From Bacteroides nordii WAL 11050 = JCM 12987 (GTDB lineage Bacteria > Bacteroidota > Bacteroidia > Bacteroidales > Bacteroidaceae), in contig BAJA01000003.1 of the NCBI GenBank assembly GCA_000613465.1, positions 186,001-250,000 of the forward strand: DNA of 64,000 nucleotides. Reading direction: 5' to 3'. Below the pieces are notes generated by a model, which did not search any database, had not been told where the DNA came from, and was given only the letters and a program-made list of their open reading frames with translations. Positions within the stretch are counted from its first letter, which is position 1, and each line of letters starts with the position of its first letter. Below, piece after piece: positions 9,691 through 19,905 of this stretch. The position numbers and the translations under genes were made by a program.

Positions 9691-10232
9691 AATAAATTCA
9701 GTTTTGCGCTTAATGGTGTTTGTCATCGCCATCAATCTCTTTCTCCGGTATTGATAAAGCCCTCTCTCGTAGAGTAACGTATGAAGCCTCGGTGTGTAAC
9801 GTTGTTTTAGATGTACATGTAAAGCAGTACGACATGCACATGTGGGACAGTACGACATGTGCATGTGGAGCAGTGAAACATGTACATGTAAAACAATGCA
9901 GCTCACCGGGGAAAGGAACGTTTCTTTCTGAGAAAGACAAAGTACAACACCGGACAAGGGTAACGATGCCGTCTATGGATACTTCCGCTATCGAAAAGAT
10001 AGGGCCATAATCTTCGTTATTGTACGGATTTGAATGTATTTCACCACAGAGTAACACGGAGTTCCACAGAGTTTAAATCTTTATTGAAAGGCAGATGATC
10101 GCAGATTCTCGCAAAGGGAAACAAATGTATGATAAAGAACTACAGTCTTTTAATTTGCGTTCATCTGTGTTAATCCGCGTTTTATCAGATAAATACTACT
10201 CTGTGGAACTCTGTGCTACTCTGTGGTGAGTT
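9691..10232. repeat. Dispersed ~540 bp structured repeat, copy A
   Basis: This gene-free stretch closely matches 42057-42595, 32 kb away and in the same orientation. The shared order is: a unique-looking left segment; four 23 bp units each carrying the palindrome ACATGTACATGT or a one-base variant (9809-9900); a near-palindrome GAAAGGAACGTTTCTTTC; a block ending GATAGGGCCATAATCTT; and a module bounded by ~33 bp inverted repeats (10040-10072 and 10198-10229, sharing CACCACAGAGTA). I see no transposase and no convincing ORF. It may be a non-autonomous mobile element, a structured RNA or a protein-binding array. Confidence 0.85.
9809..9900. repeat. Four tandem 23 bp units with ACATGTACATGT palindromes
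   Basis: Units begin at 9809, 9832, 9855 and 9878. Each opens with a 12-base (near-)palindrome of the ACATGT word followed by an 11-base spacer that usually contains CAGT. Units 2 and 3 (ACATGCACATGT and ACATGTGCATGT) are exact reverse complements. The outer units extend into an inverted repeat with TTGTTTTA on the left and TAAAACAA on the right, so the array can fold as one nested hairpin. Confidence 0.9.
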
Positions 10233-10387
10233 TTGCTCGTTTCTATTCAGATCCGAATAAATTCCGTTGCAGGTAGATAGCTACTCTTTTTTTACCAAAT
10301 CAATATCTGTTTGACTTCTCTTTTAGTGGTATAAAGAGTAGTTACCTTTGCGTCTGGTGTTATATTAAACTTTTTTTCTCTAATATT

Positions 10388-10417
10388 TTGTAGTCGAATA
10401 GATTATTTATATCTTTG
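10388..10417 (+). promoter_or_regulatory. Promoter of rimP-nusA-infB
   Basis: TATCTTTG at 10410-10417 matches the Bacteroidota -7 element TAnnTTTG. TTG at 10388-10390 sits 19 bp upstream as the -33 element. Transcription would start near 10424. A second TACCTTTG at 10343-10350 lacks a well-placed -33 element. Confidence 0.75.
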
Positions 10418-10438
10418 CACCCGAAACGGATGAAAGGT

Positions 10439-10464
10439 GGAGGGGCGATTAAGCTCCTTTTTTT
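10439..10464 (+). terminator. Leader hairpin with T-run ahead of rimP (possible attenuator)
   Basis: In the untranslated leader, AGGGGC (10441-10446) can pair with GCTCCT (10453-10458) across a 6-base loop with one G-T pair, followed directly by seven T (10458-10464). That is the layout of an intrinsic terminator between the promoter and rimP. A regulatory role in this NusA-encoding operon is inference. Confidence 0.45.
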
Positions 10465-10483
10465 GTTCTTATATAGCTAATCA

Positions 10484-10949
10484 ATGATAGAAAAGAAAAC
10501 TGTTTGTCAGATTGTTGAAGAGTGGCTGGAAGGAAAAGACTACTTTCTGGTAGAAGTAACTGTAAGCTGATGACAAGATTGTGGTTGAAATAGACCATGC
10601 AGAAGGAGTTTGGATTGAAGATTGTGTGGAGCTGAGTCGCTTCATCGAATCTAAATTAAACCGTGAAGAGGAGGATTATGAGCTGGAAGTTGGCTCGGCT
10701 GGAATCGGACAGCCATTCAAGGTAGTACAGCAGTACTATAATCATATCGGCAGTGAAGTGGAAGTATTGACCAAAAGTGGTAAAAAACTGGCAGGAGTGC
10801 TGAAAGAAGCCGATGAAGAGAAGTTTGTAGTGACTGTGCAGAAGAAAGTGAAGCTTGATGGAGCAAAACGTCCCAAACTTATGGAAGAGGATGAAACCTT
10901 CCGTTATGATGAGATAAAATACACTAAATACTTAATTAGTTTTAAATAA
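10484..10949 (+). CDS. rimP: Ribosome maturation factor RimP; frameshifted as read
   Basis: RimP helps assemble the 30S ribosomal subunit. The start at 10484 encodes MIEKKTVCQIVEEWLEGKDY. The frame then meets stops near 10568, where GTAAGCTGATGAC would read on as VSADDKIVV if two bases (GC) were restored. The rest, from VVEIDHAEGVWIEDC to the end, is intact and includes the ELEVGSAGIGQPF core. Repaired length is about 155 aa, normal for Bacteroides. It sits 1 bp before nusA, the usual rimP-nusA-infB order. The break is a probable two-base consensus error, because the rest of the reading frame shows no decay. Confidence 0.85.
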
Positions 10950-10950
10950 T

Positions 10951-12213
10951 ATGGCCAAGAAAGAAGAAACAATCAGCTTGATTGATACATTTTCGGAATT
11001 TAAGGAACTGAAAAATATCGATAGAACAACGATGGTAAGCGTGCTCGAAGAGTCGTTCCGGAGTGTGATCGCGAAAATGTTTGGCACTGATGAAAATTAC
11101 GACGTAATTGTAAACCCGGATAAGGGTGACTTTGAAATATGGCGTAACCGTGAGGTAGTGGCAGACGAAGATTTGACAAATCCGAATATGCAGATTTCGT
11201 TGACAGAAGCACAGAAGATCGATGCTTCTTACGAAGTCGGAGAAGAAGTAACTGACGAAGTTATTTTTGCAAAGTTCGGTCGTCGTGCTATTCTCAACCT
11301 TCGTCAGACATTAGCTTCTAAAATTCTTGAGCTTGAGAAAGATAGTATTTACAATAAATATATAGATAAAGTAGGTACGATCATTAACGCAGAAGTATAT
11401 CAGATCTGGAAGAAAGAAATGCTGCTGCTTGACGATGAAGGAAATGAACTGTTATTGCCTAAAACAGAGCAGATCCCGGCAGATTTCTACCGTAAAGGAG
11501 AGACTGCGCGTGCAGTGGTGGCCCGCGTAGATAACAAAAATAATAATCCGAAGATTATTCTTTCACGTACATCTCCCGTTTTCCTACAGCGTCTGTTTGA
11601 AATGGAAGTACCTGAAATTAACGATGGCCTGATTACTATCAAGAAGATTGCCCGTATTCCCGGTGAACGTGCTAAGATTGCGGTAGAATCTTATGATGAT
11701 AGAATCGACCCTGTAGGAGCCTGTGTAGGTGTAAAGGGAAGTCGTATCCATGGCATCGTTCGTGAGCTTCGCAACGAGAATATTGATGTGATTAACTATA
11801 CGTCAAATATCTCTTTGTTTATTCAGCGTGCACTGAGTCCGGCAAAGATCTCTTCTATCCGATTGAACGAAGAAGAGCGTAAAGCCGAGGTTTTCCTCCG
11901 TCCGGAAGAGGTTTCGCTGGCTATTGGTAAAGGCGGTTTGAATATCAAACTTGCCAGTATGTTAACTGAGTACACTATTGATGTGTTCCGTGAATTGGAT
12001 GAAAGCGCGCAGGATGAAGATATCTATCTGGACGAGTTCAAAGATGAAATCGACAGTTGGGTAATTGATGCTATTAAAGCCATCGGTATCGATACGGCTA
12101 AAGCTGTATTGACTGCACCTCGCGAAATGTTGATTGAAAAGACGGATCTGGAAGAAGAAACAGTGGACGAGGTATTACGTATTTTGAAATCGGAGTTTGA
12201 AGACAATGAATAA
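10951..12213 (+). CDS. nusA: Transcription termination/antitermination factor NusA
   Basis: 420 aa. The N-terminal RNA-polymerase-binding domain (about residues 10-130) is followed by S1 (GTIINAEVYQIWKKEMLLLD) and two KH domains (VDPVGACVGVKGSRIHGIVREL and EVSLAIGKGGLNIKLAS). An acidic C-terminal segment carries a helix-hairpin-helix-like repeat (IGIDTAKAVL, TDLEEETVDEVLRIL). NusA controls RNA polymerase pausing, termination and antitermination. It is part of the rimP operon, and the intrinsic-terminator-like leader hairpin upstream would allow feedback on its own expression. Confidence 0.96.
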   Translation: MAKKEETISLIDTFSEFKELKNIDRTTMVSVLEESFRSVIAKMFGTDENYDVIVNPDKGDFEIWRNREVVADEDLTNPNMQISLTEAQKIDASYEVGEEVTDEVIFAKFGRRAILNLRQTLASKILELEKDSIYNKYIDKVGTIINAEVYQIWKKEMLLLDDEGNELLLPKTEQIPADFYRKGETARAVVARVDNKNNNPKIILSRTSPVFLQRLFEMEVPEINDGLITIKKIARIPGERAKIAVESYDDRIDPVGACVGVKGSRIHGIVRELRNENIDVINYTSNISLFIQRALSPAKISSIRLNEEERKAEVFLRPEEVSLAIGKGGLNIKLASMLTEYTIDVFRELDESAQDEDIYLDEFKDEIDSWVIDAIKAIGIDTAKAVLTAPREMLIEKTDLEEETVDEVLRILKSEFEDNE

Positions 12214-12335
12214 TTTCATTTACGATTAGGCTATTTACGATTTACGATTGGAGCTACTCTATATTGTAGGTTGTAGATGAAAGGAACTTAAATCGTCTAA
12301 TCGTCAATCGTGAAATCGTAAATATCTTCTCATTC
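12214..12335. repeat. Inverted word repeat (TTACGATT type), nusA-infB spacer
   Basis: Left arm repeats TTTACGATT-like words; right arm repeats the complement (AATCGTCAATCG, AATCGTAAAT). Part of a family of arm-and-core repeats found in many spacers of this window. It lies inside an operon and does not contain a recognisable terminator T-run. Confidence 0.7.
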
Positions 12336-12357
12336 CATTATTCTTTTAATTTAAAGT

Positions 12358-15300
12358 ATGACGATAAGGTTAAACAAAGTAACAAGAGATTTGAATGTAG
12401 GAATTGCAACGGTAGTTGAGTTTCTACAAAAGAAAGGGTACACCGTTGAGGCAAACCCAAATACAAAAATTACCGAGGAACAATATGCTATACTCGTGAA
12501 GGAGTTTAGTACAGATAAAAATCTTCGGATTGAATCAGAGCGTTTTATCCAGGAACGTCAGAATAAAGATCGTAACAAAGCATCAGTAGCTATTGATGGT
12601 TACGAGAAACAACCGGAAAAACCTAAAACGGACGATGTTATTAAGACAGTTGTTCCTGAAGATGCACGCCCGAAGTTTAAACCTGTCGGAAAAATAGATT
12701 TAAATAAATTCAACCGGAAAACTGACAAAGAGGCAGCGAGTGAGACTAAGCCGCAACCTCAAACGGAAGTTCAGCCGCAGACTAAACCTGAAGCTCCCAA
12801 GCCGGCTCCTGCTCCTGTAGTGGAAGAGAAGAAAGTGGAGGAAGTGGTGAAACCTGTGGTCGTAGAGGCAAAAAAGGAAGAGGTGGTTGTACCTGTTTCA
12901 AAACCGGAACCGGTGAAAGAAGCACAGCCTGTAGTTGTAGAACAGCCAAAACCGGTAGTGGAAGAGAAAGTAGTGGAAGAAGTGAAAAAAGAAGAACAGA
13001 AAGTGGAAGCTGCTCCTGAAATAAAAGAAGAAAAGGTAGAATCGAAACCTGTTGTTTCGGAGGCTGCTGAGTCTGAAAAGAAAGACGATGACGTCTTTAA
13101 AATCCGCCAACCGGAGTTTGTGTCTAAGATTAATGTAATCGGTCAGATAGACCTGGCTGCATTGAACCAGTCAACCCGACCCAAAAAGAAATCGAAAGAG
13201 GAAAAACGGAAAGAACGGGAAGAAAAGGAAAAAGTTCGTCAGGATCAGAGGAAACAGATCAAGGATGCTATTATCAAGGAAATCCGTAAGGATGACAATA
13301 AGGTAGCTAAATCTGCTCCGAAGGAGAATGCCGATGCAAATGCAAAGAAGAAGCGTATCCGTATTAATAAGGAGAAAGTAGACGTTAATAACGTTGCTTC
13401 CAATTTTGCACATCCTACTCCCAATAGTCAGAAGCCTGCGGGGCAAGGTGGTGGCGGACAAAACCGCAACCGCAACAATAATAATAAGGATCGTTTCAAG
13501 AAACCGGTTGTAAAACAGGAAGTGAGCGAGGAAGATGTAGCTAAGCAGGTAAAAGAGACTTTAGCTCGTCTGACTACAAAAGGAAAAAATAAGGCTTCCA
13601 AATATCGTAAAGAGAAACGTGAAATGGTTTCCAGCCGTATGCAGGAATTGGAAAACCAGGAAATGGAAGACAGCAGAGTGCTGAAAATAACAGAATTTGT
13701 GACTGCCAATGAGTTGGCAAGCATGATGGATGTATCTGTTAACCAGGTTATCGCAACTTGTATGAGCATTGGTATGATGGTTTCTATCAATCAGCGACTG
13801 GATGCGGAAACAATTAACCTGGTAGCCGAAGAATTCGGTTTCAAAACAGAATATGTAAGTGCTGAGGTTGCTCAGGCCATTGTAGAGGAAGAAGATGCAG
13901 AGGAAGATCTTGAACCGCGTGCACCGATTGTTACTGTAATGGGACACGTTGACCACGGTAAGACTTCATTGCTTGACTATATCCGTAAGGCGAATGTAAT
14001 TGCCGGTGAGGCCGGAGGTATTACACAGCATATCGGTGCTTACCACGTTAGTATGGAAGATGGACGTAAGATCACCTTCCTGGATACTCCGGGACATGAG
14101 GCGTTTACTGCGATGCGTGCCCGTGGTGCTAAGGTAACAGATATTGCTATTATTATTGTAGCTGCTGATGACAATGTGATGCCACAGACAAAGGAAGCCA
14201 TCAATCATGCGATGGCTGCCGGGGTACCTATTGTATTTGCAATCAATAAGGTGGATAAGCCCACGGCTAATCCCGATAAGATAAAAGAAGAACTGGCTGC
14301 CATGAACTTCCTGGTTGAAGAATGGGGTGGTAAGTATCAATCACAGGATATCTCTGCCAAGAAGGGTATGGGTGTAAGTGAATTGATGGAAAAGGTATTG
14401 CTTGAAGCCGAAATGCTTGAGTTGAAAGCCAATCCGAACCGTAATGCAACAGGTTCTATTATTGAATCTACTTTGGATAAAGGACGTGGTTATGTGGCTA
14501 CAGTACTGGTATCCAATGGTACACTGAAAGTAGGTGATATCGTGTTGGCGGGAACCAGCTACGGTCGTGTCAAAGCGATGTTTAATGAACGTAATCAGCG
14601 TATCAAGCAAGCAGGTCCTTCCGAACCGGCATTGATCTTAGGATTGAATGGTGCACCTGCTGCAGGTGATACATTCCATGTTGTAGAGACGGATCAGGAA
14701 GCACGTGAAATTACTAATAAACGTGAACAGTTGCAACGTGAACAGGGCTTGCGTACACAGAAGATTCTTACATTGGATGAGTTGGGTCGTCGTATTGCAT
14801 TGGGTAACTTCCAGGAATTGAACATCATCGTGAAGGGTGACGTAGACGGTTCGGTAGAAGCTTTGAGCGATTCATTGATTAAACTTTCTACTCCGCAAAT
14901 CCAGGTAAATGTAATCCACAAAGGTGTGGGACAGATTTCCGAATCGGATGTTTCTCTGGCAGCTGCTTCAGATGCTATTATTATCGGTTTCCAGGTACGT
15001 CCTTCAGGTTCAGCTGAGAGAATGGCAGAAAAAGAAGGTGTCGATATCCGTAAGTATTCAGTGATTTATGACGCTATCGAAGAGGTGAAGGCTGCTATGG
15101 AAGGTATGTTGGCACCGGAAGTGAAAGAAGTGGTAACTTCTACTATCGAGGTTCGCGAAGTATTCAACATTACGAAAGTTGGTACGGTTGCCGGTGCGGT
15201 AGTAAAGACCGGAAAGGTGAAACGCAGCGACAAAGCGCGTCTTATCCGCGACGGTATTGTTATCTTCTCGGGTGCAATTAATGCGCTGAAACGTTTCAAA

Positions 15301-15423
15301 GATGACGTGAAGGAGGTAGGTACAAACTTCGAGTGCGGTATCAGCCTGGTGAACTATAATGACATCAAGATGGGTGATATGATCGAAACCTACGAAGAAG
15401 TAGAAGTAAAACAAACGCTGTAA
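12358..15423 (+). CDS. infB: Translation initiation factor IF-2
   Basis: 1021 aa GTPase that delivers initiator tRNA to the ribosome. The N-terminal IF2_N fold ([20 protein letters not shown]) is followed by a very long low-complexity linker (about residues 90-410) rich in Lys, Glu, Pro and Val, a second IF2_N-type segment ([19 protein letters not shown]), and the G domain with GHVDHGKT near residue 528, DTPGHE and NKVDKP. Domains II-IV follow, ending [17 protein letters not shown]. The linker is long and repetitive, as is common in Bacteroidota. A 144 bp gap with a word repeat separates it from nusA. Confidence 0.97.
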   Translation: MTIRLNKVTRDLNVGIATVVEFLQKKGYTVEANPNTKITEEQYAILVKEFSTDKNLRIESERFIQERQNKDRNKASVAIDGYEKQPEKPKTDDVIKTVVPEDARPKFKPVGKIDLNKFNRKTDKEAASETKPQPQTEVQPQTKPEAPKPAPAPVVEEKKVEEVVKPVVVEAKKEEVVVPVSKPEPVKEAQPVVVEQPKPVVEEKVVEEVKKEEQKVEAAPEIKEEKVESKPVVSEAAESEKKDDDVFKIRQPEFVSKINVIGQIDLAALNQSTRPKKKSKEEKRKEREEKEKVRQDQRKQIKDAIIKEIRKDDNKVAKSAPKENADANAKKKRIRINKEKVDVNNVASNFAHPTPNSQKPAGQGGGGQNRNRNNNNKDRFKKPVVKQEVSEEDVAKQVKETLARLTTKGKNKASKYRKEKREMVSSRMQELENQEMEDSRVLKITEFVTANELASMMDVSVNQVIATCMSIGMMVSINQRLDAETINLVAEEFGFKTEYVSAEVAQAIVEEEDAEEDLEPRAPIVTVMGHVDHGKTSLLDYIRKANVIAGEAGGITQHIGAYHVSMEDGRKITFLDTPGHEAFTAMRARGAKVTDIAIIIVAADDNVMPQTKEAINHAMAAGVPIVFAINKVDKPTANPDKIKEELAAMNFLVEEWGGKYQSQDISAKKGMGVSELMEKVLLEAEMLELKANPNRNATGSIIESTLDKGRGYVATVLVSNGTLKVGDIVLAGTSYGRVKAMFNERNQRIKQAGPSEPALILGLNGAPAAGDTFHVVETDQEAREITNKREQLQREQGLRTQKILTLDELGRRIALGNFQELNIIVKGDVDGSVEALSDSLIKLSTPQIQVNVIHKGVGQISESDVSLAAASDAIIIGFQVRPSGSAERMAEKEGVDIRKYSVIYDAIEEVKAAMEGMLAPEVKEVVTSTIEVREVFNITKVGTVAGAVVKTGKVKRSDKARLIRDGIVIFSGAINALKRFKDDVKEVGTNFECGISLVNYNDIKMGDMIETYEEVEVKQTL

Positions 15424-15570
15424 TGGATAGGTTATAGAGTTATAACGTTATAAAGTTATAGGGTGGTAATGTGGTAATGGCCACCTTACCACCTTTTTCT
15501 TTTTGATAACTTATTATCACTGAGTTCCTATAACTCTACAACTTTATAACTCTATAACTCTATAACCCTC
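15424..15570. repeat. Inverted word repeat (TTATAACTCTATAA type), infB-cvpA spacer
   Basis: The left side carries TTATAGAGTTATAACGTTATAAAG and the right side its complement in several copies (TAACTCTACAAC, TATAACTCTATAACTC). A GTGGTAATG...CCACCTTACCACC hairpin lies in the middle. Same design as other spacers here, but with different arm words and a different centre. Confidence 0.7.
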
Positions 15571-15577
15571 TTTATAT

Positions 15578-16078
15578 ATGATCGATATAATAATTTTGGT
15601 TATCGTTGGTGCAGGTGTGGTGACAGGCTTTATGAAAGGCTTTATCCGGCAGCTTGCTTCCATATTGGGGTTGATAGTGGGATTGTTGGCAGCAAAAGCG
15701 TTGTACGCTTCTCTTGCTGAGAAACTTTGTCCTACTGTGACAGACTCAATGACGGTGGCACAAATATTATCCTTCATTATCATTTGGATTGCCGTGCCAT
15801 TGATCTTTACTTTGGTGGCATCTCTGCTGACAAAAGCAATGGAAGCTGTTTCCTTGGGCTGGCTGAATCGCTGGCTTGGCAGTGGACTGGGGGCGTTGAA
15901 GTTTCTGTTGCTTACCAGTCTGGTAATTTGTGTGATAGAATTTATCGATGCAGATAACACCTTGATTGATAAAACAAAGAAGGAGGAATCAGTGTTATAT
16001 TATCCTATGGCTAAGTTTGCGGGAATATTCTTTCCTGCGGCAAAAGAAGTGACACAACAATATATACTCAATAAATAA
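15578..16078 (+). CDS. CvpA family membrane protein
   Basis: 166 aa with four hydrophobic segments ([15 protein letters not shown] at the start, [47 protein letters not shown]). The pattern, including [15 protein letters not shown], is that of CvpA, an inner-membrane protein linked in enterobacteria to colicin V production and envelope stress. Its stop codon overlaps the sufB start by one base (TAATG), so the two are probably translationally coupled. Role in this organism is unknown. Confidence 0.85.
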   Translation: MIDIIILVIVGAGVVTGFMKGFIRQLASILGLIVGLLAAKALYASLAEKLCPTVTDSMTVAQILSFIIIWIAVPLIFTLVASLLTKAMEAVSLGWLNRWLGSGLGALKFLLLTSLVICVIEFIDADNTLIDKTKKEESVLYYPMAKFAGIFFPAAKEVTQQYILNK

Positions 16079-17532
16079 TGCAACAAGAAGAACCCAATAA
16101 ATATGTAAAGGAACTCACGCAGGAGAAGTATAAATATGGCTTCACTACGGAGGTGCATACAGATATCATTGAGAAAGGACTTAATGAAGATGTCATTCGC
16201 CTTATCTCGTCAAAGAAGGGCGAGCCGGAATGGTTGCTGGAGTTTCGTTTGAAGGCGTATCGCCACTGGTTGACATTGGAGATGCCTACTTGGGCGCATC
16301 TCCGTATTCCTGAGATAGATTATCAGGCTATCTCATATTATGCCGATCCTACCAAGAAGAAAGAAGGACCGAAAAGTATGGATGAGGTAGATCCGGAGTT
16401 GATAAAGACATTCAATAAGTTAGGTATTCCGTTGGAAGAACAGATGGCGTTGAGTGGAATGGCTGTGGACGCTGTAATGGACTCCGTCTCAGTAAAGACA
16501 ACATTTAAAGAAACGCTGATGGAGAAAGGGATTATATTCTGCTCTTTCAGTGAAGCAGTGCGTGAACATCCCGATCTGGTAAAGAAGTATTTAGGATCGG
16601 TAGTAGGTTATCGTGATAACTTCTTTGCTGCGCTGAACTCTGCAGTGTTCTCTGACGGATCATTTGTTTATATACCGAAAGGCGTACGTTGTCCGATGGA
16701 GTTATCGACATACTTCCGCATTAATGCGGCGAATACAGGGCAGTTTGAACGTACACTGATTGTGGCGGATGATGATTCGTATGTTTCCTATCTGGAAGGT
16801 TGTACAGCACCGATGCGTGATGAAAACCAATTGCATGCTGCTATTGTGGAAATTATGGTACATGATCGTGCCGAAGTGAAATACTCTACTGTTCAGAACT
16901 GGTATCCCGGTGATGCTAACGGCAAAGGGGGCGTTTATAACTTTGTGACGAAACGTGGTAATTGTAAAGGAGTAGATAGTAAACTGTCGTGGACGCAGGT
17001 AGAAACCGGTTCGGCCATTACATGGAAATATCCTTCCTGTATTCTTACCGGCGATAACTCTACAGCGGAATTCTATTCTGTAGCTGTAACGAACAACTAT
17101 CAGCAGGCGGATACGGGTACAAAGATGATACATCTCGGTAAGAATACCCGTAGTACGATTGTAAGTAAAGGTATTTCTGCCGGAAAGAGCGAAAACTCCT
17201 ACCGGGGTCTGGTACGTGTTTCTGAAAGAGCTGATAATGCACGTAACTATAGCCAGTGTGATTCACTCTTGCTCGGTGATAAATGTGGTGCACATACTTT
17301 CCCTTACATGGATATTCATAACGAGACGGCTGTGGTAGAACACGAAGCTACTACCAGCAAGATCAGTGAAGACCAGATATTCTATTGTAACCAGCGGGGT
17401 ATCCCAACCGAAGATGCTATCGGACTTATTGTAAACGGATATGCCAAAGAAGTATTGAACAAACTTCCGATGGAATTTGCCGTTGAAGCGCAAAAATTGC
17501 TGACGATCTCGTTGGAGGGAAGCGTGGGATGA
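16078..17532 (+). CDS. sufB: Fe-S cluster assembly protein SufB
   Basis: 484 aa. SufB is the scaffold subunit of the SufBCD complex on which iron-sulfur clusters are built in the cytoplasm. Family landmarks: [38 protein letters not shown], the cluster-linked [10 protein letters not shown] and [18 protein letters not shown] near the C-terminus, and the closing [19 protein letters not shown]. First of the suf genes, with sufC, sufD and sufS following in order; no sufE or sufU is present in the cluster. Confidence 0.97.
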   Translation: MQQEEPNKYVKELTQEKYKYGFTTEVHTDIIEKGLNEDVIRLISSKKGEPEWLLEFRLKAYRHWLTLEMPTWAHLRIPEIDYQAISYYADPTKKKEGPKSMDEVDPELIKTFNKLGIPLEEQMALSGMAVDAVMDSVSVKTTFKETLMEKGIIFCSFSEAVREHPDLVKKYLGSVVGYRDNFFAALNSAVFSDGSFVYIPKGVRCPMELSTYFRINAANTGQFERTLIVADDDSYVSYLEGCTAPMRDENQLHAAIVEIMVHDRAEVKYSTVQNWYPGDANGKGGVYNFVTKRGNCKGVDSKLSWTQVETGSAITWKYPSCILTGDNSTAEFYSVAVTNNYQQADTGTKMIHLGKNTRSTIVSKGISAGKSENSYRGLVRVSERADNARNYSQCDSLLLGDKCGAHTFPYMDIHNETAVVEHEATTSKISEDQIFYCNQRGIPTEDAIGLIVNGYAKEVLNKLPMEFAVEAQKLLTISLEGSVG

Positions 17533-17630
17533 TTGGACGATTAGACGATTTACGATTTACGATTGAAGTTTGATTGTAAATGTAGACCGTCTTAAAAGTA
17601 ATTTCAATCGTAAATTGTAAATCGTAAACG
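17533..17630. repeat. Inverted word repeat (TTTACGATT type), sufB-sufC spacer
   Basis: GATTGGACGATTAGACG and TTTACGATT words on the left are answered by CAATCGTAAATTG and AAATCGTAAAC on the right. The arm word is the same as in the nusA-infB spacer although the flanking genes are unrelated. Confidence 0.7.
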
Positions 17631-17692
17631 TACCTATGTGATAAAGATTAGAGAATGGTCATGACCATAGGGAATAAATTGTAAATATAATC

Positions 17693-18445
17693 ATGTTAGA
17701 GATAAAAGACTTACATGCCAGCATCAATGGCAAAGAGATATTGAAAGGTATTAACTTAACAGTGAAACCGGGCGAGGTACATGCTATCATGGGACCTAAC
17801 GGATCCGGAAAAAGTACGCTTTCTTCTGTTTTGGTGGGAAATCCTGCTTTTGAGGTAACCAAGGGTAGCGTAACCTTTGATGGAAAGAATCTGTTAGACC
17901 TGAGCCCTGAAGATCGTAGCCATGAAGGTCTTTTTTTGAGTTTCCAGTATCCGGTAGAGATCCCCGGAGTAAGTATGGTAAACTTTATGCGTGCTGCGGT
18001 AAATGAGCAACGCAAATACAAAGGACTTCCTGCACTAACAGCCAGTGAGTTTCTTAAACTGATGCGTGAGAAGCGTGCGGTGGTAGAACTGGATAATAAG
18101 TTAGCTAACCGTTCGGTGAACGAAGGTTTCTCTGGTGGTGAGAAGAAGCGGAATGAGATTTTTCAGATGGCCATGTTGGAACCACGTCTCAGCATTCTTG
18201 ATGAAACCGATTCTGGCCTTGATATCGATGCACTTCGCATTGTAGCCGAGGGAGTTAATAAACTGAAGACTCCTGATACAAGTTATATTGTTATTACCCA
18301 TTATCAACGTTTACTGGACTATATCAAACCGGATATCGTACACGTGCTCTATAAAGGTCGTATCGTGAAAACTGCCGGACCGGAACTGGCTCTTGAACTG
18401 GAAGAGAAGGGATACGACTGGATTAAGAAAGAGGTGGAGGATTGA
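17693..18445 (+). CDS. sufC: Fe-S cluster assembly ATPase SufC
   Basis: 250 aa ABC-type ATPase that drives SufBD conformational change during cluster assembly. Walker [10 protein letters not shown] near residue 34, Q-loop FQYPVEIPG, signature [11 protein letters not shown], Walker [15 protein letters not shown], and switch His in ITHYQR. Full length for the family and no membrane segments, as expected for a soluble SufC. Confidence 0.97.
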   Translation: MLEIKDLHASINGKEILKGINLTVKPGEVHAIMGPNGSGKSTLSSVLVGNPAFEVTKGSVTFDGKNLLDLSPEDRSHEGLFLSFQYPVEIPGVSMVNFMRAAVNEQRKYKGLPALTASEFLKLMREKRAVVELDNKLANRSVNEGFSGGEKKRNEIFQMAMLEPRLSILDETDSGLDIDALRIVAEGVNKLKTPDTSYIVITHYQRLLDYIKPDIVHVLYKGRIVKTAGPELALELEEKGYDWIKKEVED

Positions 18446-18560
18446 CTTATGAATTATGAGTCATGAAGACTGTGTGGCATGATATTGCTTATGCATCATA
18501 ACTCATAATATTCATACATCATCATACATAATTCATAAATGATAAATCATAAATCAAAAA
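18446..18560. repeat. Inverted word repeat (ATGAATTATGA type), sufC-sufD spacer
   Basis: Words such as TATGAATTATGAGTCATGA on the left and TCATAACTCATAATATTCAT and CATAATTCATAAATG on the right form an imperfect inverted repeat. Another arm word of the same spacer-repeat design. Confidence 0.65.
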
Positions 18561-18561
18561 G

Positions 18562-19905
18562 ATGAGTGTAGAACAACAATATATAGATCTCTTCTCACAA
18601 TGTGAAGCAATGATTTGCCGGCATAGTACTGAGGTCATGAATGCTCCGCGTGCTACTGCTTTTGCCGATTTTGAGCGGTTGGGCTTTCCTACACGTAAAC
18701 AGGAGAAGTATAAATATACCGATATCAGCAAATTCTTCGCGCCCGATTACGGACTTAATCTGAATCGTCTGGATATTCCGGTGAATCCCTATGAGGTGTT
18801 CAAGTGCGATGTGCCCAACATGAGCACCTCTTTGTTCTTTGTAGTGAACGATGCATTTTATAATAAGGCATTGCCAAAGTCGCATCTGCCGGAAGGAGTC
18901 ATCTTTGGAAGTCTGAAAGAGGTGGCAGAGCAACATCCCGATTTAGTAAAGAAATACTATGGTAAGCTGGCTGATACTTCTAAAGATGGAGTGACCGCTT
19001 TTAATACCGCCTTTGCACAGGATGGTGTACTGATGTATGTTCCCAAAAACGTAGTGGTAGAACGCCCTATTCAGTTGATTAATATATTACGTGCGGATGT
19101 CAATTTCATGGTAAACCGCCGTGTATTGATTATTCTTGAAGAAGGTGCGCAGGCGCGTTTATTGATGTGTGACCATGCTATGGACGGCGTAAACTTCCTG
19201 GCTACGCAAGTGGTTGAAGTGTTTGCCGGAGCGAACTCCGTATTCGATTTGTATGAATTGGAAGAGACACATACCAGTACGGTGCGTATCAGTAATCTCT
19301 ATGTAAAACAGGAGGCAAACAGCAACGTATTGCTTAACGGTATGACTCTTCATAACGGTACTACCCGTAATACAACAGAGGTAACTCTTGCGGGAGAAGG
19401 TGCAGAAATCAATCTTTGCGGTATGGCTATTGCCGATAAGAACCAGCATGTAGACAATAATACGACCATTGACCATGTTGTGCCAAATTGCACCAGTAAT
19501 GAATTGTTTAAATATGTACTCGATGACCAGTCTGTTGGCGCTTTTGCCGGTTTGGTACTGGTGCGTCCTGGTGCACAGCATACAAGTTCTCAACAAACGA
19601 ACCGTAATCTTTGTGCCACCCGTGATGCCCGTATGTATACCCAGCCTCAGTTGGAAATCTATGCAGACGATGTGAAATGCTCTCACGGTGCTACCGTTGG
19701 CCAATTGGATGAAACTGCTTTGTTTTATATGCGTACCCGTGGTATTGCAGAGAAAGAAGCCCGTTTGCTGCTTATGTTTGCTTTTGTAAATGAAGTAATA
19801 GATACCATCCGTTTGGATGCCTTAAAAGACCGCTTACATCTGTTGGTGGAGAAACGTTTCCGGGGTGAACTGAACAAGTGCCAGGGATGTGCGATATGTA
19901 AGTGA
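18562..19905 (+). CDS. sufD: Fe-S cluster assembly protein SufD
   Basis: 447 aa paralogue of SufB and partner in the SufBC2D complex. It begins MSVEQQYIDLFSQCEAMI, has the RKQEKYKYTDISKFF motif of the N-terminal helical part, the beta-helix core (GVTAFNTAFAQDGVLMYVPKNV, ADKNQHVDNNTTIDHV), and the C-terminal DDVKCSHGATVGQLDETALFYMRTRGI block of SufD. The C-terminus NKCQGCAICK is Cys-rich. Confidence 0.96.
   Translation: MSVEQQYIDLFSQCEAMICRHSTEVMNAPRATAFADFERLGFPTRKQEKYKYTDISKFFAPDYGLNLNRLDIPVNPYEVFKCDVPNMSTSLFFVVNDAFYNKALPKSHLPEGVIFGSLKEVAEQHPDLVKKYYGKLADTSKDGVTAFNTAFAQDGVLMYVPKNVVVERPIQLINILRADVNFMVNRRVLIILEEGAQARLLMCDHAMDGVNFLATQVVEVFAGANSVFDLYELEETHTSTVRISNLYVKQEANSNVLLNGMTLHNGTTRNTTEVTLAGEGAEINLCGMAIADKNQHVDNNTTIDHVVPNCTSNELFKYVLDDQSVGAFAGLVLVRPGAQHTSSQQTNRNLCATRDARMYTQPQLEIYADDVKCSHGATVGQLDETALFYMRTRGIAEKEARLLLMFAFVNEVIDTIRLDALKDRLHLLVEKRFRGELNKCQGCAICK

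Noticed and set aside
9809-9900. CRISPR-like array
   Set aside because: The units join with 11-base similar spacers rather than unique ~30-base spacers, only four exist, and there are no cas genes. The same holds for the 22 bp array at 28007-28095, which has no spacers.
9710-10057. A minus-strand ORF with a similar partner at 42098-42418, which could be a small Cys-rich protein encoded by the repeat
   Set aside because: The two translations differ at many residues and the base changes are not concentrated at third codon positions. The Cys/Thr/His-rich part is simply the ACATGT array read as codons, and there is no convincing ribosome-binding site.
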